Shown here one piece after another: positions 1 to 10,236 of a stretch of DNA of 64,000 nucleotides (the stretch's first letter is position 1; each line of letters begins with the position of its first letter). The stretch covers positions 5,283,488 through 5,347,487 of the forward strand of contig OZ004585.1 of NCBI GenBank assembly GCA_963924555.1. Direction: 5' to 3'. Position numbers and translations under genes: made by a program. The stretch is from Crambe crambe (taxonomy: Eukaryota > Porifera > Demospongiae > Poecilosclerida > Crambeidae). The notes under the pieces were generated by a model. The model made no database searches and had not been told where the DNA came from. It saw only the letters and a program-made list of their open reading frames with translations.

Positions 1-836
1 TAGACAAGACCCCGGAAATTCTATTCGCTATACTCTAGCTTTTGCTGGGAGGTAGAGTCCCCACCCCCCTTCCCATGATATGTGCTATGTGATGCACCAC
101 CAGTAGCTAATTAGCTCCTCACTATTTCTATAATAGCCATTGAAATAACTGTTATAACTGTTAATGATACTCTAGAGCCTTACATCATAGAGCTTTTTCA
201 TCATGCTGTTTGTACGGAAGTCAGGCGGAAGTTATACGTGAAATATCAGCTCTCCTGATGTACAAGCGAATAGGCAGTTATTCAGTTATACCTGCAACAG
301 TGGCGTGGCGTGCGTTGACTTGTAAATCATAGATTGCATTATATATTCACTAGCTTAGTAGTCTTAATAACCTGGCCAATTAGTATAAGGCTCTTCTTAC
401 GGAGGTAGCATTTGAGCGATCTAGCAATCGACGTGTCAGATAGTGATTTAATTGGTGGGCGTGGCTTCCAGTAAAATATTTTGCGCGCAGCTTTTCTGAA
501 AATATCAGCCATAAGGATTCAATCAAGTCAGTAGAATGCACTGAGTTACCCCAAATAGTAAACTGATGTACAGATTCATGCATTGACCAAAACATGAAAC
601 TAGCTAAAAATACGCAACCACATGCATCTAGTCTGCCTAATATTTAGATAATAGAATACTGTGGGGAATACCAAAGTTTTTGCAGTGTCACCCCTCTGGT
701 ACATGGTACAGATTCCCTTCCACTCCTGTTATACAACACTATAACATCACAAAATTAATTAATACAAGAAAACTCAAATTGGCCAAATAATTTAAAGAAA
801 AGGGAAAAATTTTTAAGGCAAAAATATAATTTAGGA
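1..836. other. Non-coding stretch, no gene recognised
   Basis: I see no convincing coding segment, RNA gene or element boundary here. The right part (from about 660) resembles the flank downstream of the aquaglyceroporin last exon near 30.54-30.70 kb, so it belongs to the duplicated segment described in the next entry. Short open frames are not supported by any recognisable residues. Confidence 0.5.
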
Positions 837-1742
837 CTCATAGTCGATTTGTGGAGTAACAGGCCTCTGGTCTTGAACAGTTCCAATCTTTCTTTGGTTG
901 TTGAGGATGATTTGCCTCAATAACAAACCAGTAGAGAGGGGCAGCTATGGCCGCACCCACCATGGGGGCCACTATAGGCACCCACCACCAGTGGCGCACA
1001 CTACATTGTGAACAACTACAGGAATAGAACAGAAGAATAATGTGTTAGTGCATGAGTAGTTGAAATAAAAATAATAGTGAAAGGGTACAAAATCAAAATA
1101 TTTGCACAATTAAATTTCGCAAAATACGTGTGGATTTATGCTCAGTTCGAATATTTTGTATGTTGTTACTTGATATGCATGTGATTTAATTGCACAAACT
1201 TTAAATACATATTTGAAATTTATGAACCATATGAATGGTTTCATTTTAACCTTGTACCCTTCACAATTATAACTTGAGCTCATGGAGTTCAATGCCCCGC
1301 TGTTATAATTAATCCTGTGGCACTGATTAGCCTAGGTGCACAACCTCGTTCATCTCCCAATTTGGTAAGTCCTTGATTGATCATTAAAATGCACGTGCAA
1401 TCTATATCTGGCAGGATCAAATTAATTGATAGCCATGGAGGCAGGAAACACATGCATTCAAGCTACCAAGAGAGCATTCTTTATGCTATCATTATGGCTT
1501 CAAGAAAACGTTGATACATGATGCTCAATATTTGCTGGCACAACCTTTCAGGTCTGGTGAGTCCACTGATACTATACCTGATCTAGGAATCCATTGGCCA
1601 GACTGAGGTGAGGCTGAGGATAGCTAAGTAGTGAAAATTCCTCCAGTGCAGAGTGCTTGCTTTGGAAGAACTGTGCCATTTACAAAGCAGTTGTCAATTT
1701 TTCCTCCAAGTGCATCTACTCCTTTATACTGCTCGATGGCAT
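837..1742 (-). pseudogene. Partial, broken duplicate of aquaglyceroporin exons 4 and 6
   Basis: Minus-strand 837-1000 copies the last exon of the aquaglyceroporin found at 30.7-36.6 kb (same splice acceptor side, HWWWVPIVAPMVG stretch). It lacks 11 bases near 887 relative to the intact exon, so the C-terminal tail is out of frame. Positions 1578-1742 copy exon 4 (DAIEQ...GVDALGGKIDNCF) but total 165 bases against 167, again shifting the frame. The exon carrying the second pore motif (NPARD), which lies between them in the intact gene, is missing: the sequence jumps from flank like 31.5 kb to flank like 32.75 kb. Surrounding non-coding sequence also matches, so this is a DNA-level duplication with an internal deletion, not a retrocopy. 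It cannot encode a working channel. Confidence 0.88.
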
Positions 1743-2599
1743 CTACAACAAAAAAAGTGGTTACAGTGCAGTGGTATCTTACAATGAAAGAAATAAAAGT
1801 CAAGAGGCTTATCGGATGAATTATCCACAGGGCATTGCTACCTTCTGGAAATAGAACATATAGGGACAGTGTATGTGCACCATAGGCGCATGCAAAAATT
1901 TCTTTGACCAAACCCACTTTTATGTACATACTTTAGATACATACACAGATACACACACTCACCAACTGAGTATATAACCTCCAAGATAAGGACAGGAGTA
2001 AGGTCTTTTCCCCTTTATTTGGAGGTTCCACTGTAGCTAGCTATGGCTAATGTAACTAGCTACTGTTTCATGGATGCTAGCAGTCCTACTTACACTCAGT
2101 CATAAACTGAAGCATTTAACTACTGGTTTTAAATGGAATTGAGGAATACATTTCAAAATGTGCATGCTCATATCTGTCTACAAACTTGAATATCATACAG
2201 TCTAAGTTGGGAGCATTATGGGGCTAGTAGCTATAATAATGTGTTAATGTCTAAAATGAAGGGGGATGTTATCACTTCTTTTCCGTGGCATGTTATCATG
2301 GATGGTGTGTTACGGATGCTAACATCAATCTTTCCCTCTCTCTTTGTTTTTAGCAGGAATTCACTCCTTTTAACTTAATTTCTTGCAGTGGAAAGTCAGG
2401 ACTGACTACTACTTGACATGTATAATCAGGCTGGTTACATTTACGGTTTTCCCCTGGAAAGCACCACACCAAACAGCTAGTCTGTGCTTAGATAAACACT
2501 AATGGTAGCAGCCATTGCTACAACTGTAGCTAATTAGAAGCCAGAAAGAAACTGTTAAATATAGCTAAGTACAACATAGGCGTAGGAAGCTCTTTAAAA
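1743..2599. other. Intergenic stretch, nothing recognised
   Basis: No gene or element ends could be supported. Left part continues the duplicated aquaporin flank (like about 33.0-33.2 kb). Confidence 0.45.
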
Positions 2600-2841
2600 G
2601 TGGGGCAGCCATTGTAAGGCCATCCCAAGTTGCATCTTAGTTTCAGGTCCTCTAGACCTCAAAAAATTGAGGCGAGAGGGCTAGGATATGGGATTATTTT
2701 AATATTCATATTTATAGATTAGAATTAACCACAACATAATAATTAAAAACCACATAAATTAGAATTTCTTCCAACTTCCACGGTTGGGGTTGAGCACAGA
2801 AATGCAGAATATAAATTCCATTCGATGTTATTTTGATGGTA

Positions 2842-3648
2842 GTTAGCGTAGGCTACCGATTATCGACCGGCACCTATTGTCGGCCGTTTTAGCACCTATT
2901 ATCCACTACTTAGTATACGGAGAGTCTACGGTAGTAAACAAACGTAAACGGAGTCTAAGAAAATGGCTGTATAGGAAAATATATGGGGAAAACTTAAAGT
3001 TCTAGAGAGAAAACAGGACTTCAGCAGCAAGTATTTATCGACTGCAGTATGAAAGTAAGTTACTAGCTCACGTTACCCATCGCCATTGGCTCCGGAAGAT
3101 CGCTAAAAGCTACGAAAGCTATCGACTTAGAGTCGAATTTGGTGCTTGTTTAGTGAGGACTGTATGGATAGATTATGACTCGATTCTGTAGAATATGTAA
3201 CACAGATCAATGAAGACTGTGTCTGAAAAGTATCACCTGAATCGAGTGAAAAGGCGAGCTTCTGCAGCAGTTCCATTCTACCGTTAAATTATGAAGCAGT
3301 TTTTGATTGAAAAGCTTCGTTCATTTTTTATATAATTTGTTATGATGATGTATTTTATAGCATAAAATAGTATAACAGTATCTTTTTAAGGGGCCTAACA
3401 TGTAGTGGAGCAAAACTGAAAGAAAGAATGGAACAGACGATGATTGATATTATGATTTTCAACGGGTGGTCGAAAATAGGTAATGGTGGTCGATAAATGA
3501 TTTCACACTTGACATAGTTGATTCAGCATAGCAAAATTTCTATCCAATTGAGAGAAGAATAATTCATATGACGTTATAGAGGATGAAATTATCTTTCCTA
3601 TGGTTGTTGTTTGAGACTTCTGGTTGATAATCGGTAGGCTACGCTAGC
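2842..3648. mobile_element. About 0.8 kb element with 27 bp terminal inverted repeats
   Basis: Left end GTTAGCGTAGGCTACCGATT and right end (reverse complement) GCTAGCGTAGCCTACCGATT are inverted copies, continuing through ATCGACC/ATCAACC. Interior is AT-rich with no coding sequence recognised; internal copies of a GGTGGTCGAWAA motif lie near the right end and echo the left subterminal sequence. Non-autonomous DNA transposon is the simplest reading. Superfamily unknown; no clear target-site duplication. Confidence 0.6.
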
Positions 3649-3745
3649 AGAAGCTCTTTACATCTTAGTGTGAGTTATTGGCGAGCGAAGCGAGCCACTC
3701 TCTGGTCATGTCAACGGGAGCTTGAGATATAATTATATTTGTATA

Positions 3746-4251
3746 GACCATTTTTTGTCGGGGGTGTGACTCATCAGCTCACATGATAGACCCACCCACG
3801 CGATTAGATAGGGCGCGCGCTAGTCGCATGTTGCGTAGGGCAAGACACAATGGCAGCTAATAATAGTAATATTATTTTTCAGAGAGCAAGCTATAGATGC
3901 CTGTACCAGAGCATTTTACGCGATCCTATTGTACTTCTCTAGAAAGAAGGTATGCTGAAAAGCTCAAGATTGACAAAGAAGACTTGCCTGATCCATATGG
4001 TACCTGGAGCTAAGTGGATTGATGATGTTTAAGTGGCCAAGCATCCAGTTTGGAGATTCTAATTGATAGGAATCTGTCCTTTTTCTTTGCTGTACTGCTT
4101 AGTGCAGCCTATTGCACAGCAACTAGAAGGCACTCTTCAATACAGCTAGCCAGCTTCGAAGCTTCCGCCCTACATAAGAATGACTTTTAGGTAAGGGTCA
4201 TCATACCTTCTACGGTATCATGTGACTACACACCCCCGACAAAAAATGGTC
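3746..4251. mobile_element. 506 bp MITE-like element, TA flanks
   Basis: Ends read GACCATTTTTTGTCGGGGG at the left and its exact reverse complement at the right, followed inward by similar TGTGAC...CATGATA segments. TA lies on both sides (3744-3745 and 4252-4253), consistent with a TA target duplication as in Tc1/mariner-type or related elements. The interior has no coding sequence that I recognise. Confidence 0.65.
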
Positions 4252-4369
4252 TATATAATACGTACGTCAATAGCTAGCGGGCATAATTAATAATACGCAT
4301 GCGCACGTTCGTTTGACCTTTGACCCCACAAATGAAACATGCCCATAGCACTTAGAACAAACAGCTTGA

Positions 4370-4575
4370 GCTTATTGTTTTCTACAGCATTTTGTCATAG
4401 AGGTGCTAAGTGGATTGTAGGCGCTTGGCTTTCTAAGTGCTTGTGGTAAGCATTATACAGCCTCCTATGTATGCAGCTGCAATATCTTAGTAAGTCAAAG
4501 TATAAATGACTTTCACCAACTGCTTCGCTGCCGATTGAATATGTTACACGAACATACCCTAGTTAGGACCATAGA
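4370..4575. repeat. Dispersed repeat, copy 1 (second copy at about 14.80-15.68 kb)
   Basis: The segment starting GAGGTGCTAAGTGGATTG and running through GTTACACGAACATACCC is nearly identical to 14,801-14,952 plus 15,667-15,690. Here the sequence is uninterrupted; GTTACAC at 4543-4549 is the empty target site of the element inserted in the other copy. Confidence 0.8.
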
Positions 4576-4859
4576 TTAGAGAAATAGTTGAGCGTAGGTG
4601 CCAGTAAATTATGATGATGTCATATAATCCTCAAACACTGCGGGCAAGGACCTGAAACTAACATGCAAGTTGGAGTGGCCTAAGCCCCCCCCCCCCCCCC
4701 CCCCCCCCCCCCTGAGCTGAAAGAATTTTTTTTTCAACAGCTGTGCTAGCATGTGGAGACAATTAAAATAATAGGAACTATCTATACTGAACCTGTAATT
4801 ATTATATTTTTAAGTGTTCTTATAGTGTTTCAATAGACCTCTTTTTAGCTATCCATTCA

Positions 4860-5080
4860 CTTTATAAAATGGAGGCAGTTTCAGCTTTGCACTCCACGTG
4901 GGAGGGGGCACATCCCCCTCCCGTACCCTCCCTCTCACTGTGGCCTTTGGCCACGCGATCCGTGTTTACCCCCACCAAGAATTTTTTTTCTAAATATGGC
5001 CCTGCTTTATCTCTTTAGCATGTATAGAAAGCATACATTGGAAACAAGGAACAAGTTTATTGAAGTGATGACCACTACCA
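4860..5080. repeat. Fragment of a dispersed repeat with CACGTGGGAGGGGGCACATC core
   Basis: The core at about 4896-4925 occurs in reverse complement near 45.65 kb (GGGATGTGCCCCCTCCCACG), and a diverged version is at about 24.07 kb. No coding sequence; family unknown. Confidence 0.5.
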
Positions 5081-5089
5081 ACTATTACA

Positions 5090-5375
5090 CATTACAGTAG
5101 CTCGGTGAAAAAAGTGGAGCTGCCATGGCCATCTCTGCCACCCCACTTCCTATGCCAATATTGTAACATGATGCACTACTGTCTTTGATGATTTATGGAC
5201 AAGCTAGCTGTTACAGCAACAGCAAAGCCTATATAGCCTCCTTTCAAAATTAATGATATCAATTTGGTTTTGGCTTCTGGATTTCCTGTTGCTCTGATCT
5301 GTACCTTCCAGAAGGACATGCTGCACTTAATTATGAACAAGAGATATATAAAATTAAATTCTACATGCCAGGCAA
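5090..5375. repeat. Dispersed repeat, copy 1 (copy 2 at 16.21-16.52 kb)
   Basis: Begins ACACATTACAGTAGCTCGG and continues with a region that folds back on itself (CAGCAACAGCAAAGCC... against ...CTGTTGCTCTG). The copy at 16,205-16,520 is nearly identical apart from short indels. Related hairpin MITEs occur at 10.96, 39.5 and 47.3 kb. Non-coding. Confidence 0.7.
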
Positions 5376-5451
5376 CCAAATGATTACATGTATAGTGCTT
5401 ATATAATGGCTCTGTTGAAATACTGTCTAAAGATCTACCATCCCTATTTGG

Positions 5452-5904
5452 ACAAGTGAATGCAAAAAATTTCTTTGAAATAAAAATGTGAAGTAGGGAT
5501 GCTATTATAACTGCAGCTTCATTATGAAAACCAAGTACTGCAGCATCGAAGCAGTATGGCCCAAAAATCTAGCTGGAATATGTATTATAACTGCATGCAA
5601 GAGAGTGAACTTAGTGAAGCGACCCTTACCCATCATCAAGTACGAGATACTATTCCTACTTCACTCCCTTGGCCCTTGATCATGGGAGTGAAGTAGGAAT
5701 AGTATCTTGTACTTGATGATGGGTAAGGGTCACTTCACTAAGTTCACTCTCTTGCATGCAGTTATAATACATATTCCAGCTAGATTTTTGGGCCATACTG
5801 CTTCGATGCTGCAGTAGCTACTTGGTTTTCATAATGAAGCTGCAGTTATAATAGCATCCCTACTTCACATTTTTATTTCAAAGAAATTTTTTGCATTCAC
5901 TTGT
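5452..5904. repeat. Long hairpin H1, about 217 bp arms
   Basis: A 453 bp inverted repeat that starts ACAAGTGAATGC and ends GCATTCACTTGT. The arms (about 5452-5668 and 5684-5904) match at almost every position; differences are a few substitutions and a 4-base insertion near 5816, with a loop of about 15 bases around 5669-5683. About 40 bases in from each end lies GTAGGGATG / CATCCCTAC, shared with hairpins H2 and H3 although the inner arms are unrelated. A transcript through it would form a dsRNA stem of about 200 bp. A foldback transposon is the conventional alternative. Confidence 0.9.
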
Positions 5905-6277
5905 TTGCATTCTTTTTCTTTGTGATTATGAAAATTGATAGACACTAAAGGCTTCCTTGATTGAACTAAATTTATTTAATGATCAGTATTTCATTCTGTT
6001 CAGGGAGGAGAGTTTGAAGGATGATCATCTGCAGTGTAATGGAGTACTGAAAGGAGTGAACATTTTTAAAAGTGAACAGCATTAGCTAATTGTTACATAT
6101 GTGATCACTGAAATAATTATTGAGATGGTACGTATGTCTTGCTTGAGGGAGGAGTATGGGGAGTTTATGCATTTGGTGTAGTGATCATAATAGTGGATGC
6201 CATCAAATGGCCACATCCTGTGCAGGTGTTATATGAGGAGAACTGCTATTAATTGCCCCACCCCTTTTATGAGGTAA

Positions 6278-6391
6278 TATCGCGAAGATTTTTTTCATAC
6301 GAGGCTGCAGCACATTATAGATAGCCCAGCTAGATTTTAGGCTATCCCTACTTAACCTTTTTATTTGAAGAAATTTTTTACGCTCACTTGT
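6278..6391. repeat. Solitary right arm related to hairpin H2
   Basis: Reads TTTTTTTCATACGAGGCTGC through CTATCCCTACTTAACC and ends CTCACTTGT. It matches the right arm of H2 (7085-7186) with substitutions, but the matching left arm is absent upstream. It begins the first of the duplicated modules described at 6392-8135. Confidence 0.8.
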
Positions 6392-6935
6392 TTCTATCCT
6401 TTTTCTTAGTGCTTGAAGTTGAATGAGGGAGGCTACAGTACAGTACTATACAAAGCCAGCTCTACATAAACCTCTTTTGTAGGTACATACAGTGTCTCTG
6501 GTTGAAGAATTTGTTTAGCTATTAAGTTTTGTTGATATAAAACTTTACAGCAACAGCAATGTAAATGACATGTACATGGCATGGTGAAGTGAGCTGACTA
6601 CACTATACAGCAAAGTACTGGCTATAATGCTACTATAGGATGAGCATCTGTACTGTAATTCAGCAAGGAGTGACTAGAACATCATCAGATAATGAATGAA
6701 GACCTTGGCTATAGCTAAACTTAAGCTTACGTGGCTCCGCCCATAAGCCCCGCCCCCTTCAAGATGGCGTAGAAAGATTAGCAGTGTTCCGAGTGCTATC
6801 GAATAGTGAAGTAGAGCCTTAGTCAAAACTAATAGCAAAAGATCAGCCTCTAGGTGCCGCTCTAACAGATGGCCAAAGCAGAATTTTGATGACTATAGCC
6901 AATAAGTCGGTACGTCGATCTTATACATTATTATT
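6392..6935. repeat. Spacer copy 1 of the hairpin array
   Basis: Homologous in order and sequence to 7187-7853: both start TTCTATCCTTTTT after a hairpin end and finish GTACGTCGATCT...ATTATTAC just before the next hairpin. Shared landmarks are a TTTTGTAGGTACATAC segment, a GC-box pair and a RAAATGGCG/AAGATGGCG motif. No coding sequence was recognised. The arrangement is therefore hairpin-spacer-hairpin-spacer-hairpin. Confidence 0.85.
6733..6769 (+). promoter_or_regulatory. Promoter-like GC boxes and AAGATGGCG in spacer 1
   Basis: GGCTCCGCCC (6733-6742), CCCCGCCCCC (6748-6757) and AAGATGGCG (6761-6769, a YY1-type motif on the plus strand) are packed in 37 bases of otherwise AT-rich DNA. It lies about 165 bases upstream of hairpin H2. 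A promoter role is inference from motif content only. Confidence 0.35.
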
Positions 6936-7186
6936 ACAAGTGAATGCAAAAAATTTCTTCTAAATAAAAAGGTTAAGTAGGGATAGCTTAAAATCTAGCT
7001 GGGCTATATAATGTACTGCAGCCTTGTATGAAAACAATCCCTACATTTACATCCACTACCTATAGCTAGCTATGGCAGTTGTAAAAGTAGGGATTGTTTT
7101 CATACAAGGCTGCAGTACATTATATAGCCCAGCTAGATTTTAAGCTATCCCTTTTTATTTAGAAGAAATTTTTTGCATTCACTTGT
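6936..7186. repeat. Long hairpin H2, about 100 bp arms
   Basis: A 251 bp inverted repeat beginning ACAAGTGAATGC and ending GCATTCACTTGT, with AAGTAGGGAT about 40 bases in from the left end (the right arm has the shorter TATCCCTTTT). The arms match through TAAAATCTAGCTGGGC... and ...GCAGCCTTGTATGAAAAC; the centre is a non-matching stretch around 7050-7080. Terminal 25 bases match H1; the inner arm does not. Confidence 0.9.
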
Positions 7187-7853
7187 TTCTATCCTTTTTT
7201 CTTAGTGCTTGAAGTTGAATGTAAGTTGTGTATGTAAAGAATTGAGTGGCAGTATTGACTGTCACTTCAACTGAGAGTATGCATGCAGTGATTATTAATT
7301 TGACACGAGTCTACAGTACAGTACTATACAGAGCCAGCTCTACATAAAACTTATCTTTTTCTTTTGTAGGTACATACACAGTCTCTGGTTGAAGAATTTA
7401 TTTAGCTATTTAAGTTTTGTCTATTATTTAATATAAAACTTTACAGCAACAGCAATGTAGCTTAATGACATGTGCATGGCATGGTGAAGTGAGCTGACTA
7501 CACTACAGCCAAGTACTGGCTATAATACTACTATAAGATGAGCATCTGTACTGCAATTCAGCAAGGAGTGACTGGAACATCATCAGATAAGAATAATAGC
7601 TAGCTAATTAGCTAAACGAAGACCTAGCTAAGCTTACGTGGCTCCGCCCATAAGCCCCGCCCCCTACCAACGTGCGCTTCAAAATGGCGTCGAAAGATTA
7701 GCTAGTGTTCCGAGTGCTCGAATAGTGAAGTAGAGCCTTAGTCAAAACTAATAGCAAAAGATCAGCCTCTAGGTGCCGCTCTAACAGATGGCCAGAGCAG
7801 AATTTTGATGACTATAGCCAGTAAGCCGGTACGTCGATCTGATTATTATTATT
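7187..7853. repeat. Spacer copy 2 of the hairpin array
   Basis: Tandem copy of 6392-6935 with about 120 extra bases near its left end (around 7222-7310). Position and order of the GC boxes, ATGGCG motif and the flanking GTCAAAACTAATAGC segment are kept. Confidence 0.85.
7640..7689 (+). promoter_or_regulatory. Promoter-like GC boxes in spacer 2
   Basis: GGCTCCGCCC (7640-7649), CCCCGCCCCC (7655-7664) and AAAATGGCG (7681-7689) repeat the order seen at 6733-6769, with 15 extra bases between the GC boxes and the ATGGCG motif. Located about 165 bases upstream of hairpin H3. Function is inferred. Confidence 0.35.
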
Positions 7854-8135
7854 ACAAGTAAAGAAAAAACATTTATTCGAATAAATGAAGGTGATGTAGG
7901 GATGACTATAGTTAACTGGTCAAAAAAGAGATGAAACAAGATCTGAATAGATGAGATTATGCAAGGATGAAGTCGAATGTGGGCACGTCACACCTAGTGA
8001 CTGCACCCAGATTCGACTTCATCCTTGCATAATCTCATCTATTCAGATCTTGTTTCATCTCTTTTTTGACCAGTTAACTATAGTCATCCCTACATCACCT
8101 TCATTTATTCGAATAAATGTTTTTTCTTTACTTGT
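7854..8135. repeat. Long hairpin H3, about 125 bp arms
   Basis: A 282 bp inverted repeat from ACAAGTAAAG to CTTTACTTGT. The terminal segment is diverged from H1/H2 (ATTTATTCGAATAAATG palindrome in each arm), but ATGTAGGGATGAC is again about 40 bases in. Arms match almost perfectly up to GATGAAGTCGAAT, with a loop of about 30 bases near 7979-8010. It sits at the same position relative to its spacer as H2. Confidence 0.9.
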
Positions 8136-9011
8136 TTCTTTCATTTTTTATTTATTAATTTTTTGCAGGTCATTATATCCATCTCATAGCTAGCTAGCTA
8201 CTTGTTATGCCAGGCCCATTATTTTTGTGATTTCTTTTTCAGGAGGTGATCAGTGCTGTACATTTATAGCTTCTTTTTTCTACACATACCAGTTATAAGT
8301 AAGTCAGGCCTGGGATGAGGTTAATATGAGTGGTAGTGGGAGAGCTGCAGTTCATAAAGTCTTGTGTTGCAATGCACAATCAAGCCTGGTGAACAATTGA
8401 GTGAGACTAAAGCCTTCAGTTCTAAATAGATACAGCTGAGCAGCCTGCCAGGTTTCGTTTATAAATAATGCACACCTCACGGGAACTCGAGCGTTACTTA
8501 CCATTCAAAGTTTAAACCTGTCCTTAGTACAGATAGCCTTATCTTAGAACTAGTTTTTTTGTTATGACCTCAGAAGAAATGGCTTTTAAGTTTTGTTTGA
8601 GAAGAGTCATGGCAACTTTGTTGTTTACGCATGCGCGTTATGTTTAATGGCTTCTTCGTATAGTCTACTGTAGTAAGATAGCGGCTTTTTTCTGAGTGAA
8701 CTAGAGGCTAAACCGATGGGACGTGGACCTGGTCCGAGTAAAATGGAGCAGATTCATATATAGAACATGGCCCAAGCGTGGCCCATTTTTTCTCCAGATC
8801 GTGCCATTATGATTATGAACAAGAAAATAAGAAATCATGCAAAAAGTGCGCTTTTATTACTCTTCCGTGTTGAGTCTTTCAGCTTCCAAAATTCTCCTGC
8901 ATGATAAGAATGTGCATAAAAGACAGGATAAGCAGTCATAGCAGCTACAACTTACTGTTTTCTGAGAAAATCCAACTTCATTTTGTATTAGTCCTATGGA
9001 GGGTCATAGGT
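8136..9011. other. Non-coding stretch between hairpin array and satellite
   Basis: No gene recognised. A TACGCATGCGCG motif at about 8626 resembles an NRF1-type site, a sequence that recurs near 4290, 15.77 and 34.63 kb, usually beside small elements. From about 8890 the sequence becomes increasingly like the satellite unit to the right. Confidence 0.4.
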
Positions 9012-9985
9012 CATCCCTACATAGAGAGCGCTACCGCGCTCTCTGATAAAGAAAAAGAACAAAAGTCAATTTTAGACATCGTTTTTTTTCTCATGTTAGC
9101 GAATGAATTTTTGGTCTTTGAACATTCTCCTCTCTTCTTTGTAGATGTAATAATTCACTGTAGCCTTCTGAGAACCTGTAGAGTAAGGGTAGAAGAGAAA
9201 GAAGAGTTTTTAGTTTATACAGTCCTATGACCTTTGACCCGCCATCCCTACTTAGAGAGTGCTAGCGCACTCTCTGATAAAGAAAAAGAACGAAAAGTCA
9301 ATTTTAGAACTCGTTTTTTTCTTATGTTGGCGAATGAATTTTTGGCTTTTGAACATTCTCCTCTCTTCTTTGTAGATATAATAATTCACTGTAGCCTTCT
9401 GAGAACCTGTAGAGTGAGAGTAGAAGAGAAAGAAGAGTTTTTAGTTTATACTGTCCTATGGACTTTGACCTGCCATCCCTACTTAGAGAGTGCTACCGCA
9501 CTCTCTGATTATAAAGAAAAAGAACGAAAGGTCAATTTTAGAACTCGTTTTTTTCTTATGTTAGCGAATGAATTTTTGGCTTTTGAACATTCTCCTCTCT
9601 TCTTTGTAGATATAATAATTCACTGTAGCCTTCTGAGAACCTGTAGAGTAAGGGTAGAAGAGAAAGAAGAGTTTTTAGTTTATACTGTCCTATGGACTTT
9701 GACCTGCCATCCCTACTTAGAGAGTGCTACCGCACTCTCTGATAAAGAAAAAGAACGAAAAGTCAATTTTAGAACTCGTTTTTTTTCTTATGTTGGCGAA
9801 TGAATTTTTGGCTTTTGAACATTCTCCTCTCTTCTTTGTAGATATAATAATTCACTGTAGCCTTCTGAGAACCTGTAGAGTAAGGGTAGAAGAGAAAGAA
9901 GAGTTTTTAGTTTATACTGTCCTATGGACTTTGACCTGCCATCCCTACTTAGAGAGTGCTACTGCACTCTCTGATTCTGCATATC
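9012..9985. repeat. Tandem satellite, 231-234 bp unit, just over four copies
   Basis: The landmark CATCCCTAC occurs at 9012, 9243, 9474, 9708 and 9940 (spacings 231, 231, 234, 232). Every unit opens with a 9 bp stem hairpin, AGAGAGTGC-TAGC-GCACTCTCT or a variant, followed by a run of T and CTTCTGAGAACCTG. Because 231 and 234 are multiples of three, long open frames run through several units; I treat these as by-products. The leftmost unit is the most diverged. Confidence 0.92.
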
Positions 9986-10236
9986 TGTGTTGTAATACTT
10001 TGCCATGCAGCATTATTTTTGTAGGGTATAGCAACCAGCAACAGTCATCTGTCTCATTTATAAGGGGTGAGGAAAATTCTACCGTTGCTAAAATCAAAAC
10101 TATTATCTGCATAATTATAATGTGGCTGTCATGGGTATCATGTTATCTCCAATTATGTATAGTACCATGAATATAACATACCTAGCTATAGCCTACTTGT
10201 GGTTAAGATCAAAGCACTGCTTCTAGTAGCTACAGG
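9986..10236. other. Short non-coding stretch right of the satellite
   Basis: No recognisable coding or element features. Confidence 0.4.

Larger units (their letters stand above)
2600..4712. mobile_element. Composite inverted-repeat element ending in a (C)28 run
   Basis: The left edge near 2602-2660 (GGGGCAGCC...AAGTTGCATCTTAGTTTCAGG) reappears in reverse complement at about 4645-4690 next to a run of 28 C (4685-4712). Between these ends lie two further, separately bounded inverted-repeat elements (2842-3648 and 3746-4251). No transposase frame was seen. The outer ends are imperfect, so this may be one old element with later insertions or two related fragments in opposite orientation. Confidence 0.4.

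Noticed and set aside
3700..4300. Possible RNA gene in the GC-richer segment with GGGCGCGCGC
   Set aside because: The segment is the interior of a TA-flanked inverted-repeat element; no tRNA- or snRNA-like boxes found.
9234..10170. Long plus-strand open frames with repeated LESATALSDKEKER-type peptides
   Set aside because: They arise because the satellite unit is a multiple of three in length and rich in TTT/GAA codons; the repeat, not a protein, explains the openness.
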